Origin: Triglochin maritima
Taxonomy: Eukaryota > Streptophyta > Magnoliopsida > Alismatales > Juncaginaceae
Direction of reading: 5' to 3'
DNA length: 64,000 nucleotides
Assembly (NCBI GenBank): GCA_963682175.1
Contig: OY821784.1
Location: 23,975,621 to 24,039,620, forward strand
The notes beneath the pieces are model-generated. The model was not told where the DNA came from and made no database searches. It saw only the letters and a list, made by a program, of their open reading frames with translations. The position numbers and the translations under genes are program-made. Positions 33,274 to 46,099 of this stretch are shown here, piece by piece. Positions within the stretch are counted from its first letter, which is position 1; every line of letters begins with the position of its first letter.

Positions 33274-34357
33274 AGTCCACACCTACTACACGCAGTAGTA
33301 GCGACTTGAGCTACATGAGCAAGGTCCAACTCTAAACTCTCAATCCTACACATGAGAGCAACCATTTTTGCCTCAGACGCGATAGTTGACTCAACTTGAT
33401 AGGATCCAGCTCGACTAGAAGACATGACTGCTAGTGTCTCTCTCATGGTGTCCCACTCAAAGGTACGTTCAATCACTAATTCAAAGGTGTCTCATGCCTC
33501 ATTGAAGGGTTTCATTTGGAAATCACCCTAACACATCGACTCAAACAATGTACGGGTGTTGTAGTTGATGCCCTCATAAACAATTTGCCATAATTGTCGC
33601 AGATCAATTCCATGATGAGCCCACTGCAAGACAAGGTCTTTGAACCTCTCAAAGAAAGCATGAAAAGATTCGGTCTAAGTCTGATACATTTGATGTATTT
33701 GGTGCCGTATCTGTTGAGTTTTCCTTTGAGGGAAAAATCTCTTCAGAAAGACGATCAGAAAGTCATCCCAAGACCAAATAGAGCTCGCCGGGAGGCTGTA
33801 CATCCATTTTTTTCGCGTTATCCTTCAACGCAAACAAAAAATCATCCTCAACTGGACTGAATCCTCGTCAAGTTGTTGAAGCTTGAACATGGAGCATACC
33901 TCCTCGAATTCACGTATAAAAAAATACGGATCCTCTTTATTGGCAGTGAAGGTAGGAAGCATGCTCACATATAGAGGTTTCAACTCATAGTTGTTCCCAC
34001 GAGCTGGTGGAAGAACTATGCAAGAAGGTTGCGCGGCCCGAATAGGATGGGTCAACTCGACAGTGTCATCAGTCTATCCCATCGAGCTACATGTGGTGGT
34101 GCACCAAGAACTCAATCCTGACCGAATCTCTCTTTGTCCTGAGTTGGAGGAGGAGGAGAAGGAGGTCTACGTAGCGGTGGGAGTTGACCGAGGTAATCCA
34201 TGTTTGGAACCCAGTCCCCCGAACGCCACGAGACAACTCGGCATCATGCTCCAAAGGATCTCGAGGTGCAGATGAGCGATCACCTAGACCGTCCATCTCA
34301 GAGAAATGCACTCTCTCAAGTCGAGCTCTCTCACCAGAATGAGCCCAACCTCGCATA

Positions 34358-35436
34358 AAACGTTCAACTCGACTCTAAAACAACATACAACAGAAGGTGT
34401 AATCAGAGGAGGAGACCATAACAAAGAATATAGAGGATGAGAAGACTTAGATGAGAAAGGAAGAATCCCTAGAGCTAGCACGGGTAATGGGAGAAGGTAG
34501 AAGCAGACAAGCAAACAATGCTCAAACAACTTATGGCTATAGGTCCTTAGGCTAGACAATGCCTAACTTCGAGATCACTAGTCTCAACACGCCTCACCTG
34601 CCTACAACGAACACCACAATGCCCAACAAGTGATACCAGATCTGGAGAACTAGTACCTCCAACTATCGGCAAGGCAGGCGACGCCGATCAGGTCATAACG
34701 GTCTCAACTCAATCACTCTTATAGTGTGTCTGAAATCCTTAGGGCCAATGTCTACATGCTTTTAGAAATTAGGCTTTCATTAGTGTGATTTCTGGGGCTA
34801 AGAAAAGGGTGATGAATCTCCCCCTTATCTTGTATGGGACAAACCCTCCTTAGTAGCATTTCGGAGTCTTAATCTAGAAATCAACTCTCCAAACAAACGC
34901 TCAGCTCACACTTGTTGCAATGCAATTCCTACTAACTAATGCATGGTCATACAAAATACATGAATGAGAGTAGGAAGTGCGAACTTCACGCCAGCACTCA
35001 ACAACTAAAAGTAAAGCTAAAACAAAAACAAACTACGTGCCTAAGTCAAGTATATGATGTGTGACCTAAACAAGCAAGAATGCCTAGTCTTTTGTTTTGG
35101 ACTTTAGTGACCAAGTTGATTAAAGGGGATTAATTATTTATCTAGGGGAAAAATACAAGTCAAAACATGCCAAATTGAGCCCTAGATAGCTATTCTACAA
35201 AAACAAATAACCATAAGAAGGAACAAGGCAAGAATCGCTCACCAGGTCGCCAATTGGTGGTCCCAGATCGCTGATTGGTGGTCCTAAAAATGTTTTATGC
35301 CCTCTAACTTCTCCTGGTACCTCTCCTTAGTGCTGAGATGTCCCTGAAGCAAACTAAATAGAAAATATTAAACTCGCTCGAATCGTCCAAACTAGAGTCT
35401 GGACAGAGCACCTCCCTGGCGACGATGCCAAAAACT
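34358..35436 (-). mobile_element. Leader of Athila element G with Asp-tRNA-type primer site
   Basis: Collinear with the leader of N (58066-59167), including 'gggccaatgtctac' and the palindrome-like 'gccaattggtggtcccaga'. The primer site region (cctccctggcgacgatgcca, 35411-35430) is a diverged copy of the Asp-tRNA 3' end. No coding sequence. Confidence 0.8.
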
Positions 35437-36826
35437 TGATGTGTTCATTTTAAATACTTTAAGTGCACAACGTCGGTGAAGACATGGCAAATACTGGTCG
35501 ATCCACAAGGAGGTGTCTCGACTCTGGTTCTTCCAAAGGCAAGTGGGAAAGGAGGAGATGTTGTTGATTATGCTAACTACACTAAACTACGAATAAACTA
35601 ACAATTAAACTAAACCCCGATTGAGTGGAGGTGTGTAGGTATGTGTGTGTGAGTGGGTCTTTATTTCAATTAGGAACCAATGTAGTTTGTGTGGCATACA
35701 AGTAGAAGCTAGTGTAGAATCTAAGTGTAGGATACACAACACTACATGGCAAACCATGAACATACATCTCACATGAAGTTGATGTTGATTTTAGATTTTC
35801 AAGCATGCAACAAGTACCTAGTGTGGCCATTACAACATCAATCAATCCTACAAACAACCTAAATCATTCATGTGAATGTGCACCAAATATGGATCCATAC
35901 AAAACAAGCCATTCCCATCAAACCATTACAAGCAACAAGATAAACTCTAAAGCTAGCATGAGATAAGTACCTAGTGTGGACATTGTCCCATCTAATACAA
36001 GTTTAAGCATGCTACAAGTATAGATCTACGTTAAGCATATAAAATGGCACAAATAAAAGAACCCACCATTAGCACATAATCTACTCACCTCCACCCCTAA
36101 CGGGCGATGGAACTACTCACTACTCATTAAGAAAAATGAAATTAAACTAAGCATGCAAGAATTGAAAAGAGACAATATAAAACTAACAAAACATTGTTTA
36201 TTGCTCACTCACTTACAAGTAGCATCTCTCCACCATAGTTTTGCTCCGATGCTTTACTCCTAGTAGAGAGAATGACCACCAAGAGAGGAGATGTTTACAA
36301 TGGAGGAGGAAGAGTTCTATTTATAGTCATAGAAAAAGGTAATCGGGGACAATCCCCCGATGTTGGACTAATGAAACATTCCCAAAATAGATATGAACAC
36401 ATAACCCATATTCGAACGAAACTGGGTCTGATTCTAAGAAACACAAACCGCTAATTGGCTGTCTTGGACCGCCAATTGATGGTCATGTTTTTCTGGATCT
36501 GACCCATTTTTGGATAACTTCTTTAGTTCTTCAATTCTTTACATGGGGTGCACGCAGATCGGTTATTGGAGTTTAGGCCCGGTCCTAATTTGCAAAAAAA
36601 CTTCTCATGATGGTGTGGAGTTTCTTGATTTTCTTATTGATCCTTTTGGTTTACATCCGGGTCATTCTCTCTTGCATCTCAGTCCATAAGTCTTGAAACT
36701 TAGCCATTTTCAGTGTTTTTAAGTCCTTTTTTAGTCTCTTCTTCTCAAACCTGTTTCTTCCTGAAACTTAAACATAAAACTCGTTACGTAGCATTGTTTA
36801 GGTTATGCATGATATGACGTCAATCA
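35437..36826 (-). mobile_element. Athila LTR G2
   Basis: A 1390-bp LTR, TGATGTGTTC to GTCAATCA. The promoter block is at 36315-36368 with TATAAATA and a one-base-altered USE (GTCCAACATCG), still 32 bp apart. It joins directly to the leader of element H at 36827 without a matching target duplication. Confidence 0.85.
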
Positions 36827-37558
36827 TATCAGGCCATGACGGTCGCGACCAGATCACACCCGTAATGCGCCCGAGATCCTTAGGGTCCAATGTCTACTTG
36901 ATTTTAAAACTAGGCATTTTGATAGGTGTTTTGTGGGGCTAAAGGAAGGGATGATGAAATATCTTGAAAACAATAGGTGGTGCCCCTTAAAGATGTTTTG
37001 ATTTGTTAATCTATCAAGCAACTCACCAATCAAACACTAATCTCACATTGTTCCAATGCAATTCCTACTAGCTAATGCATGAATGAGAGTAGGAAATGCG
37101 TACCTCACGCCAGCGCTCAACAACTACAAGTAAAGCAAAATAAAAGACAAACAACGTGCCTAAGTCAAGTATATAATGGATGACCTAAACAAGCAAGAAT
37201 GCCTAATCTTTTGCTTTGGGTTTTATTGGCCAAGTTGACTAAATGGGGATTGATTGTTGATCTGGGGGCAAACTACAAATTAAACATGCCAAATTGAGCC
37301 CCAGAACACTATATTGAGTATAGCAACCAACCAAAGAAAGAAAGAGGGAAACAGAGCTTACCAAACCACCAGTTTGCGGTCTTGGGCCGCTAATGGCAGT
37401 CTGTTTAGCTCTGTTTTCCTCCACACTTTTCCTGCTGACTTCCCTTGATCTTCAGAGCCTCCTGAAACAAAAAAACTACAAAAAAAAGATTAAATCCACT
37501 CAAATCATCAAAATCGGAGTCTGAACTTAGCACCTTCCCGACAACGGTGCCAAAAACT
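36827..37558 (-). mobile_element. Leader of Athila element H with primer site
   Basis: Matches the N leader (ccgagatccttagggtccaatgt near 36870). The Asp-tRNA-type primer site is at 37535-37552 (ttcccgacaacggtgcca). gag and pol of this element are missing, cut at the junction with LTR G2. Confidence 0.8.
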
Positions 37559-38968
37559 TGTTTAATCGATTAGGTTTAGACCATAAGCGCACAGCCGTCG
37601 GTGAAGACGAGTCAAGTACGGGTCGATCCACGGGGAGGTAACGAGCTTCTAGTTTGTCCAAAATCAATTGCCGAATAAAGGGAGAAGAGATTTGATCATG
37701 CTAAGCTAAATTACACTAAACTAGTAAGTAACAAATGCAAAGAATGCAACTAGCGATAGATTAAAACTAAACTAAGAGAGCATAATAACTAGGCTAGAAA
37801 TCAAGAAGAGAAACCCCTGAGGGGTGCAGTGAGTGTACTCATGCAATAAGATGGTGACGAATGAATTCAATTGGCACAAATGTAGGTTGTGTTTTCATGC
37901 ATAGGAAGTGTCTAATGGATATGGCAAAACCTATCAATCCAATCACTAACATAGTTGATTAACATTTACATACACAAGTTGGTTATTTGAGAATCTAAAC
38001 AAGCATGAGAGGTGTCTAATAGTTGTGGCAAACCCCATCAAGTGAAGTGTTCTACTTTAAACAAACAAGCATACATTCACATTTATCAACAAATTTCAAA
38101 ATAAAGCATTCACTTCCATTCTTTATTGCATGTATAAACATCATCTCCACCCCCAAATGGGGATGGAACTACTCACTAATAATTAATCTAACTATTATGT
38201 TAAGAGTAGAAAACATGTTAACTAAATCTACTAAGATTAATAAAAGCAAATTAAGCTAAGCATGCAAGAAACATAAAAGAGACAACATAAACTACGAAAA
38301 ATTTATTTAATTTCAGGCTCACAATACAAGTAGCATCTCTCCACTTGAAGTTTTGCTCCAAGGCTTGCTCTAAGTAGAGGTATTAGCCACCAAGCATGTA
38401 GTAGATTACAAGGGAAGAGGAAGAGGAAGAGTTATATTTATAATGATAGAAAAAGGTCATCAGGGACAATCCCCCGATGTGGGACTAGTTGCATACTATA
38501 AATGGACATAAAACAACATAATCCATGACCCGACTAAGACATGAAATCTTTGAAACCATCTGGACCACTGATTGGCGGTTTGAAGCCGCCAATTGGTGGT
38601 CTGGATGTCTTTGATCGAGTCTGGATTTTGGTGGCTCGTTTCTAACTTGATTTCTTGATGTATTATGAACCTGATTTGGTTGCTCATGCTTAGCCATGGA
38701 TCTAATTGTGAAAAAACTCCTGATGATGGTGTAAAGCATCTTTATTTCCTTATTGGTCCTTTTGGTTTACATCTGGGTCCTTCTCTTGCATCTCAGTCCA
38801 TAAGTCTTGCAATTCAGTAATTTAAGTTGCTTTTAAGTCCTTTTTGAGTCTCTTCTTCTCAAACATGTTTATTCCTGAAACTTAAACATAAGACTCATTG
38901 TGTAGCATTTCTTAGGCTAAAAATAAAGGATATAAGACACAAATAGATGCATGATATGATTTCAATCA
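37559..38968 (-). mobile_element. Athila LTR H (5' LTR)
   Basis: A 1410-bp LTR, TGTTTAATCG to TTCAATCA. The promoter block is at 38434-38485 with an exact USE (38475-38485). It was inserted into the integrase pseudogene that follows at 38969; the left target site is lost. Confidence 0.85.
38434..38485 (-). promoter_or_regulatory. USE plus TATA promoter in LTR H
   Basis: Minus strand GTCCCACATCG, 32 bp, TATAAATA. The intervening sequence has diverged from LTR E, but the spacing has not. Confidence 0.6.
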
Positions 38969-39966
38969 GACCTGTAGGGGAGTTTCTGGTGGAGAGGAAT
39001 GAAGCAGGATATTGCTGAATTCTTATTGAAGTGCTTGGTATGTCTGCAGGTTAAGATCATCCACCAGCGCCCAACAGGCATGATGTAGAGGATCGAACTT
39101 CCGGAGTGGAAGTGGGAGCACGTGACTATGGACTCCGTACTGGATTGCTGAGGACCCGACATTCATACGATGCTATCTGGGGGATGGTAGGTTGTCTGAC
39201 GAAGGCCGTCATTTCCTGACGACTCGGGTGACAGCAACTTTGGAGTCTCTGACGAAGCTTTACATCTCAGAGATAGTCAGAATGCATGAAGTTCCGGTGT
39301 CTATCATCTTGGATCGGGACCCTCATTTCACTTGGAGATTCTGGGAGAGCTTGCATAAGGCGTTGGGGACGAAGCTAAAGTTCAGCATGACGTTTCATCC
39401 TCAGATCGACAGACGGTTAGAGAGGACGATTCAGGCTCTGGAAGACATGCTCAGGGCTTGTCCTTTGGATCTTTTTGGGAGATGGCACGAGCATCTGTGG
39501 CTAGTGTAGTTTGCCAACTACAACAGTTCTCACGCGAGCATTGGCATGGCATCGTACGAGGCTCTGTATGGTCGACCTTGCCATTCACCCCTCTGTTGGA
39601 GTGAGGTAGGAGAGAGACACCTACTGGGGCCAGACATTGTGTAATTGTACTATAATCATGTGGATCTGATTCGGCGCAGATTGGTTGCAGCACAGGACCG
39701 ACAGAAGCATTATGCTTATAGGAGGCGTCGGGAGCTGCAATTTGAGGTTGGTGATCACATCTTTCTGAAGGTCTCACCTGCAAAGGGTGTGTTGAGATTC
39801 GGACAGAAGAAGATGTTGAGTCCGAGATTTGTTGGTCCGTTCGAGATTTTGGAGCGCGTTGGTGCGGTGGCGTATCGCATGGCCTTACCACCACAGTTCG
39901 CTAGCTTGCACAATGTGTTCCACATCTCAATGCTAGGGAGATATGGTTGTGATCCATCGCATGTCA
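38969..39966 (+). pseudogene. Tekay-like integrase pseudogene I
   Basis: It begins within the zinc-binding region (equivalent to QRNFWWKRM of element B) and continues through ELPEWKWEHV, TKLYISEIVRMHEVPVSII, LDRDPHFTW, the altered [18 protein letters not shown] (Glu retained), [15 protein letters not shown] and KMLSPRFVGPFEILERVGAV, to LHNVFHISMLGRYGCDPSHV. Stops and frameshifts are scattered, and the second catalytic Asp is preceded by Leu instead of Ser. The expected chromodomain is absent: similarity stops at about 39966. LTR H interrupts its 5' side. Non-functional. Confidence 0.85.
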
Positions 39967-42710
39967 TTTTTGTTGTATGTTTTGTGATTTTATGCTTTGT
40001 TCAGAAAAGTTTCCTTTTTGTGCTAGTGAAAGCAACTCGTGGGCGGGTGCGACCTGTCTGGAGTTTTGCAATCGGTTGACTTATTTGAGTCGATTGGGTG
40101 CAATTCGTGTGTGTGGGTTGGTTTTGGCTTGAGGAGGCATGTAGAGATGACATATTAGGATTGGGTGGCGTGTCTACCATGTGACCAAGAGGAGTTCTCT
40201 TGTGATTGAAAATATTTGAATTTTGGTATGTCATGATTAGGAGTTATTTTGCAATCATTCTCTTCCTTTTGTGTTTGTGTCCTTGAGACAAAAACATAAA
40301 CTACAACCCTACAACCATCTCCCCCCTACCCCACCTTTTCTCCACGTAAACCACCCACTTCATACCACTGCTACCTCCCTCTCTGGCATGCTAGTGGTGG
40401 GAGGTCTGACTAGTTTTGTGAGGCTAGCAAGAGTGCATCTCCTTGTGCGGCTATAAGGAGGTTTTGGTGACTGATCTCCGGCGAACTCAGGAAATCATCC
40501 TACAATTCAGGTATGCTCCTAACCCCAGAAGAGTTTTATGGGAGGGGGTGTTGGCTGGAGGGGCCGGCCAGCACCATGTGGTGGTTGGTGTAATCGATTG
40601 CACCACTAACCAGATCCTCTCTAGCGTGCGCATGGAGCATGCGCTAGATAGGGTTGGCTATGGGGCAATCAGGTATGCTGGAGCTCTGGCGAGCTCTGGT
40701 GAGGTCTGACCAGAGGTAAAGGTGTTCCTTCTGGGCTGAGTTTTGAAGGTGGTCACGGATCTGGTTGGGTGTGGCTGGTGCACACAAGATCCAACTAGGG
40801 TTTGCCTTCAACACTTTTGACTCCTAGCTTTGGGCGGTTGGCTGGTGTAGCCATCCCGGATGGTGGTTGGGGTCAGGAGGGGGTGGGGATGGACCATTGG
40901 GAGGCTAGGGGTGAGAGGAGTTGGGCTGGCTTGTTTGGTCTGGGAATGGCGCACTGGGGTGAGCTAACCACGCGGTTGGTCCAACTTGTGCGTCTCTTGC
41001 TCGGTTGTTAGGCTGAAGAGCCTGAACTAACTCCCTCTGACCTTGTCCCACCTCAGACTGACTTGGAGGGATGCTCTGAGCACGTGGTTTGGATGGGTCA
41101 GGGGCTCATAGGCATGGTTGAGTGTCGGTTGCTTTGTTAGCTTGTTTGATGCAAACCATCATGTTCTATGTGTTGTATGTTGTGACATGATATATGAGTT
41201 GTTTCTCTCCTACGGTAGATATAATATATACATGATCTGATGTGTGTATGTTTTCTGATTTTTATATCATGCATGCACTTAGGATTGGACTCATTCGTGT
41301 TATATGCCATTCACGTTATATCTTAATATCACATGCGAATTTGAATGCACGTATATATAATAATTATAAATGTATTTAGTCTTCTGATATTATGTGCATG
41401 TTACACCATGTTGTACTACTGCTATACATATGTTATTTCATGCTCATATAAGCTCTGATCACGTTCTGAGATTCGAGTTCCTATCGCATATACGCTCTGA
41501 AATTGATGAGGCATGTTATCAAGTGTTTGTGTGGTGAGGTTATGATATCTCTTACTGTTGTGCATTAGTCTGTTACTTCTTTCACATCCATATTTTACTT
41601 ATATGAAGTATTATGTTGTGGTTATGTATGATGCTTAGGACATCAGACCGTATAACATCCTTATCATGACCCATAGATGACTTGATTATTTGTTATATCT
41701 ATAACCGGTTATGATTGCTTGTTGTTGTTAGTTCATTTTGATCCCGAATTGGGATGTTCTAATTCGGATTTTGTTTGAGGTTGTAAGGAGGGTATTTGTA
41801 TACCCTTCTCTGAGCTCATTTTGGATCCTGTAGCTACACTAGATTGTAGATTCTTAAGTAGCTTGCATTGTATATAATCTGATAAAATAATTCTGGGCAC
41901 ATTCTGTTTCTGGGCCGACGGGCCACGGGTCGGTCCTCTAGCTTGAGAGGCCATTCACTCAAGACCTCTATGTGGAGGCCAGGTATAAGATAAGTCCTGG
42001 ATAGATGCACTGTCATTCTTTCTCAAGTTAGATGTTCCCAAGTTCGCGATGACACTATGTAGTTTTATTTTCACGATTTGGGGCGTCAATCTGGCGTACC
42101 GCCTTGTGCCAAGCGGTGGGTCACTGTAGAGTGACCTGATTCTGACCAGCGTGGCGGGTGTTCTGCTTCCTTTTAGAGGAATGTGGTTGGGTGTTACAAA
42201 CTGGCGAGGTTGTTGGAGTCGTAGCCTTCTGTTGCACTATGTGCCTTACGTTGTTTCTGATGCTTTTGTCTTAGTTTCGACTTCATGCATTTTCTATAAA
42301 TCTTGGATTGGGGCCGGGGGCATATTGGGTTTTCTTTATTGAAAACTCACGCATATGTTAATGTTGTGCTTCAGGTACTTACGTAACTACAGGGATGACT
42401 GGACTAGTTGTTGAAAATTCAGTACACGAGGGACACGTCGACCAGAATCTTCAGTTATCTTTACTTCCGCTTATTGTTATTGTATTTCCTTTTGAAACTC
42501 AAGTATTGTATTGAATCTTTCATATATGGGTATTCAATTGTTTCAGTTATTTTTATATTTCAGCTATCGATGTTTGCCCCCTTTTTATATATTTTGAAGT
42601 ATAGTATATTTTTCTGTCATTTGTAACTCCTTCGGTCATTGTAGAGGTCTTTGATCGCGACAGTGGTGTGTTTTCCCAATGTGTGTACCCGCGAGATCGG
42701 GGGCGTTACA
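39967..42710 (+). mobile_element. 3' region and LTR of element I
   Basis: Non-coding, ending in a clear LTR terminus (gatcgggggcgttaca, 42695-42710). The 3' portion (about 41900-42710) is the reverse complement, in layout, of the fragment at 30523-31822. The LTR start could not be placed. A purine-rich run near 40866-40890 (ggttggggtcaggagggggtgg) is one candidate polypurine tract. Confidence 0.55.
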
Positions 42711-43265
42711 CTTTGAAGGTATGCATCCCCACACCCCTTCTAGCCTGTCCCACATGCTACACCAGCTACTCGATATCCTCCCTAACCTTGCTTATCTCCT
42801 TGGCAACTTCCCTAAACAAGCTCATTAAGCCACTAACCAAGGTTTAGCACCTTAACTAGTGTCACACAACCTAATCATGGTTTATGCTTAATAAACTGGA
42901 TTAGTTCCTCACTAATCCAACCGAAAATATCTTCTTCCTGGTTACCCTCTTAACATGACTAGCCAAGGTTTAAGCTTAATTAAATCTGATTAGGCACTAA
43001 ACAAGATTAACCTACTAATCCACAAATATCTTCTCCAACCAAAATATCTTCTCCAAAATATCTTCGAACAAATATCTTCTCACTAATCAAGGTTTATGTT
43101 AAAAAAACAGATTAGTCAGTAAACATGCTTAGCTCCTATTAAACAAATCCGAAAAATATTTTATTTCATAAAAGTCATCACAACAAGATTAACTACCAAA
43201 ATAACCAAGGTTTATTTTAATAAACCTAATTAGTCACTAATCCAAGTTTTAACTCTTAACAGGTA
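42711..43265. other. Unassigned segment with repeated AAATATCT and CCAAGGTTTA motifs
   Basis: No gene is seen. Five (A/C)AAATATCT strings lie between 42924 and 43080. The string (a)ccaaggttta recurs from about 42838 to 43210. The segment ends taacag just before integrase sequence starts. Confidence 0.4.
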
Positions 43266-44088
43266 GTGATGGATCGAATGACCAATTTGGCACACTTCCT
43301 GCCTATTCGCACAACATTGCCCAAAGAAAGCTTAGCAAGGTTGTATGTCGAGGAGATTGTGAGCTTACATGGAGTCCCAGTGTACATTATTTCAGATCGA
43401 GATCTTAGATTTACTTCCCATTTTTTGGCAAAGTTTGCAGTAGGCGTTGGGGACCATATTGAAGTTTAGTACCGTTTTCCATCCACAAACAGATGGACAG
43501 TCATAATGGACAATTCAAACATTGGAGGATATGTTGAGATCTTGTGCATTAGATTCCACCGACAATTGGGATGGCCACTTACCATTAGTGGAGTTTGCCT
43601 ACAACAATAGTTTCCACTCGAGCATCGGTATGGATCCTTTTGAGTCATTGTATGGCAGACCATGTCGATCACCACTCTACTGGAGCGATGTGGGGGAACG
43701 TAAATTGTGTGGACCCGAGTTAGTGCAACTAATGGCCGACAAGGTGGGCATCATCGAGAGGAGGCTCGCAACGGCACAAAGTCGTCAAAAGAGTTGCACG
43801 GATCAGCAAAGACACCATTTGGAGTTTATGGTTGGAGACCATGTATTCCTAAGAATATCACCAACCAAGGGCATGTTGAGGTTTGGGTGGAAAGGGAAGC
43901 TGAGTCCGAGGTTCATTGGTCCATTTGGGTGGAAATTGCAACCTCTTCATATTTTGGAGAACTTATACAGCAACCAATCCACCATCATCTCTGAAGTTGC
44001 ACCGGTCAGAGGAGGAGAGCAACAAGGGACCACAGAGGAGGCTACATCGTGGGTGAAAAACCAAGCCACCAGCAGTGCAAGGAGGTGA
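43266..44088 (+). pseudogene. Tekay-like integrase pseudogene M
   Basis: It opens VVMDRMTNLAHFLPIRTTLP, aligned with the middle of the integrase core. It keeps [10 protein letters not shown] (second catalytic Asp), then TVFHPQTDGQS followed by a TAA where Glu is expected. Next are [43 protein letters not shown] and KGKLSPRFIGPF. A TAG replaces CAG near 43440, and a frameshift separates the two halves. After about 43930 similarity ends and there is no chromodomain. No coding capacity. It differs clearly from elements A, B and I, so it comes from a separate insertion. Confidence 0.85.
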
Positions 44089-45375
44089 GCACAAGTTTTA
44101 GGAGGGCTACCACCAGAGAAACCTTCTTCCTGAGGTATGCCACCAGTAGATTGAGTATAGATTGTTTAATGGTCGTATGCTTTCTTTGATGACCGAATTC
44201 GATAATTTAGTCATCATACGTAGAGAATTTGGTGGATTTTCCGTGTTTTTCATGGTGGCTTTGGCCATTGGAGGCTCGTCGGGGTCCAGCCATGGGTTGG
44301 TCGGACTTGGCTGGATGTGGGGCCTAGTTAGAGGAGATCTGAATGGTGGGTGTCGGAGGTGCCTGGTGACTCCAACCAAAATCAAGGGTGGCACTGCCAT
44401 GGTAGGCCCCCCTGACCTGGTCCTTGGGTAGTTGCAATTTTCTGGGGTAGTTTGAGGTCAAGGGGGCAGTTAGCTATTTTCATGGGCAAGTGGTTTGACC
44501 AAGCGTTGGAAATGGTAGGAGTTAGGTAGGAGTTGTATTGACCAAAGTTGACTTTAGGTAAGGTCAAGTAGGGGTCAAAGGTTGTGGACTACTTGGTAGT
44601 AAACCTCGTGCAAGTCTGGATTTAGTCTTCGACAAGTCAACTAGAGTTTTGACTGAGGCGTAGATAGGTCTACACTTAGGCAATCTGAATGAGATTTTAG
44701 AGAATGCTAGATAAACCTACCTACAGTTATCAGCTTAGAGAGCTTGATTTGGAGTACTGATGCTCAAGGCGTAAAAGAATTGGTAACGCTGGGTTAGGCT
44801 ATATTTGGGCATTTGAATTGAATTTTGGAAGGTAGATAGGGCAAAGGAATAGGTAAGTAACACTATTTAGAACACCTATTTTAGATTCTTGTAGAGACGC
44901 TATTAGGTGGTGTACTGATAATTTGGAGATGTGGCTAGGTGGGATAGATGTCTCAAACTGAGTGCCATCATATATACATGGGCATTCCTTGTGAATTTTA
45001 TACTGCAGATGAAGGGATGAATTGTTTACCTAATAAGAGTTAGAACGCTAGATTAGGAGTTGTTATGTTTGAAGTGCGGACGATTTAGTCTAGGACTGTA
45101 GGCTGGTGACAGAGTGATCCTTGACCAGCTCAGTGCGCGGCATATGGCGAACGTTATACTTAGTTTCTAAGTAGTTGTTATGCAATCAAACCTTAGGCGT
45201 TTATTATGAAATTGGAAACCTAGGTAGGCTTCTAAGTAATTTTCGAGGTGCACCTGACCTAGAGTGATTTGGAGGATGGATGATGGAGGGACGCCTTGTT
45301 AAGTAGAGTTAGCATGTAGCACTGCACTAGGATTTATTATGCAGGGTTGGGTACACTCTTATTCGCATCAACACA
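44089..45375. other. Unassigned non-coding region
   Basis: Probably the 3' region of element M or an old LTR. A purine-rich string (gttttaggagggcta, near 44094) resembles the polypurine tracts of A and B, so an LTR may begin close by. No gene is supported. Confidence 0.35.
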
Positions 45376-46090
45376 TTACCTCAGAAACTAAGATAAACAC
45401 ATGCCGTCAGCAACTAACAAGATATACATACACGTGTGGTATAAGGACAACAATTAGATCATGAACGCATAACAAGGTCTTTATAGATAACATACATACA
45501 CATGATGTATTTAGGCAGCAAATAAATCATGGAATGACAACAAGATATGAACAGATATATATATACATGCACACGATGTATATGGACAACAATTAAGGCA
45601 CGAAATAATACTAGATCTCGATAGATCATATGCATGTGCAAGAAGCATCTAGTCAGCAATTAAATCATGCGATGATAACAAGATCTCAACAAATTTATAT
45701 ACGTACATGTACATGATGTTTGTGGACGGCAAACAAATCCTGGAATAATACAAGATCGCGATGGATAATATACATGCACAAGATGTATCTAGATCGAAAT
45801 CAAATCATGCCATAATAACAAGTTCTCATTATATACATATATGTGCATGCGCATGTATCTTGACTGCAATAATCCACCAAATAATGACATGATCTCAGCA
45901 GCAAAGTATATATGTACTTGATACCACTAAATAGTACATAAATCAGGAATGATAACAAGATCTCAAAAGGTAGATTTGCATTTGCATGACGCATCAAGCA
46001 GCAATAATCCATGAGAAAATAACATGATCTCAGCAGCAAAGTTATACATGTACATGATGCTTCTCTACAGCACATAAATCATAAATAATA
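45376..46090. repeat. Degenerate ~75-bp tandem repeat
   Basis: About nine units built around 'aaatcatg', 'ataacaagatctca' and 'tacatgcacaagatgtatct'. The part from about 45748 matches 8626-8980 in copy 1. Copy 2 extends further left. Confidence 0.7.
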
Positions 46091-46099
46091 TCATGTATT

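Larger units (their letters stand above)
32677..34357 (-). pseudogene. Athila gag pseudogene G, split by a TRIM
   Basis: On the minus strand the remnant opens near 34357 and is collinear with the Gag part of element N (residues ~1-365): [48 protein letters not shown]-frame sequence, [17 protein letters not shown] and CSRCG. The zinc knuckle is interrupted at 33274-33278 by the TRIM. On the far side (32677-32743) the frame resumes as GLMRQNDLECAYALSDIEHA, where Gln stands in place of the zinc-binding His. Frameshifts and stops are numerous. Everything downstream of about residue 365 (the rest of gag and all of pol) is absent. Not functional. Confidence 0.85.
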
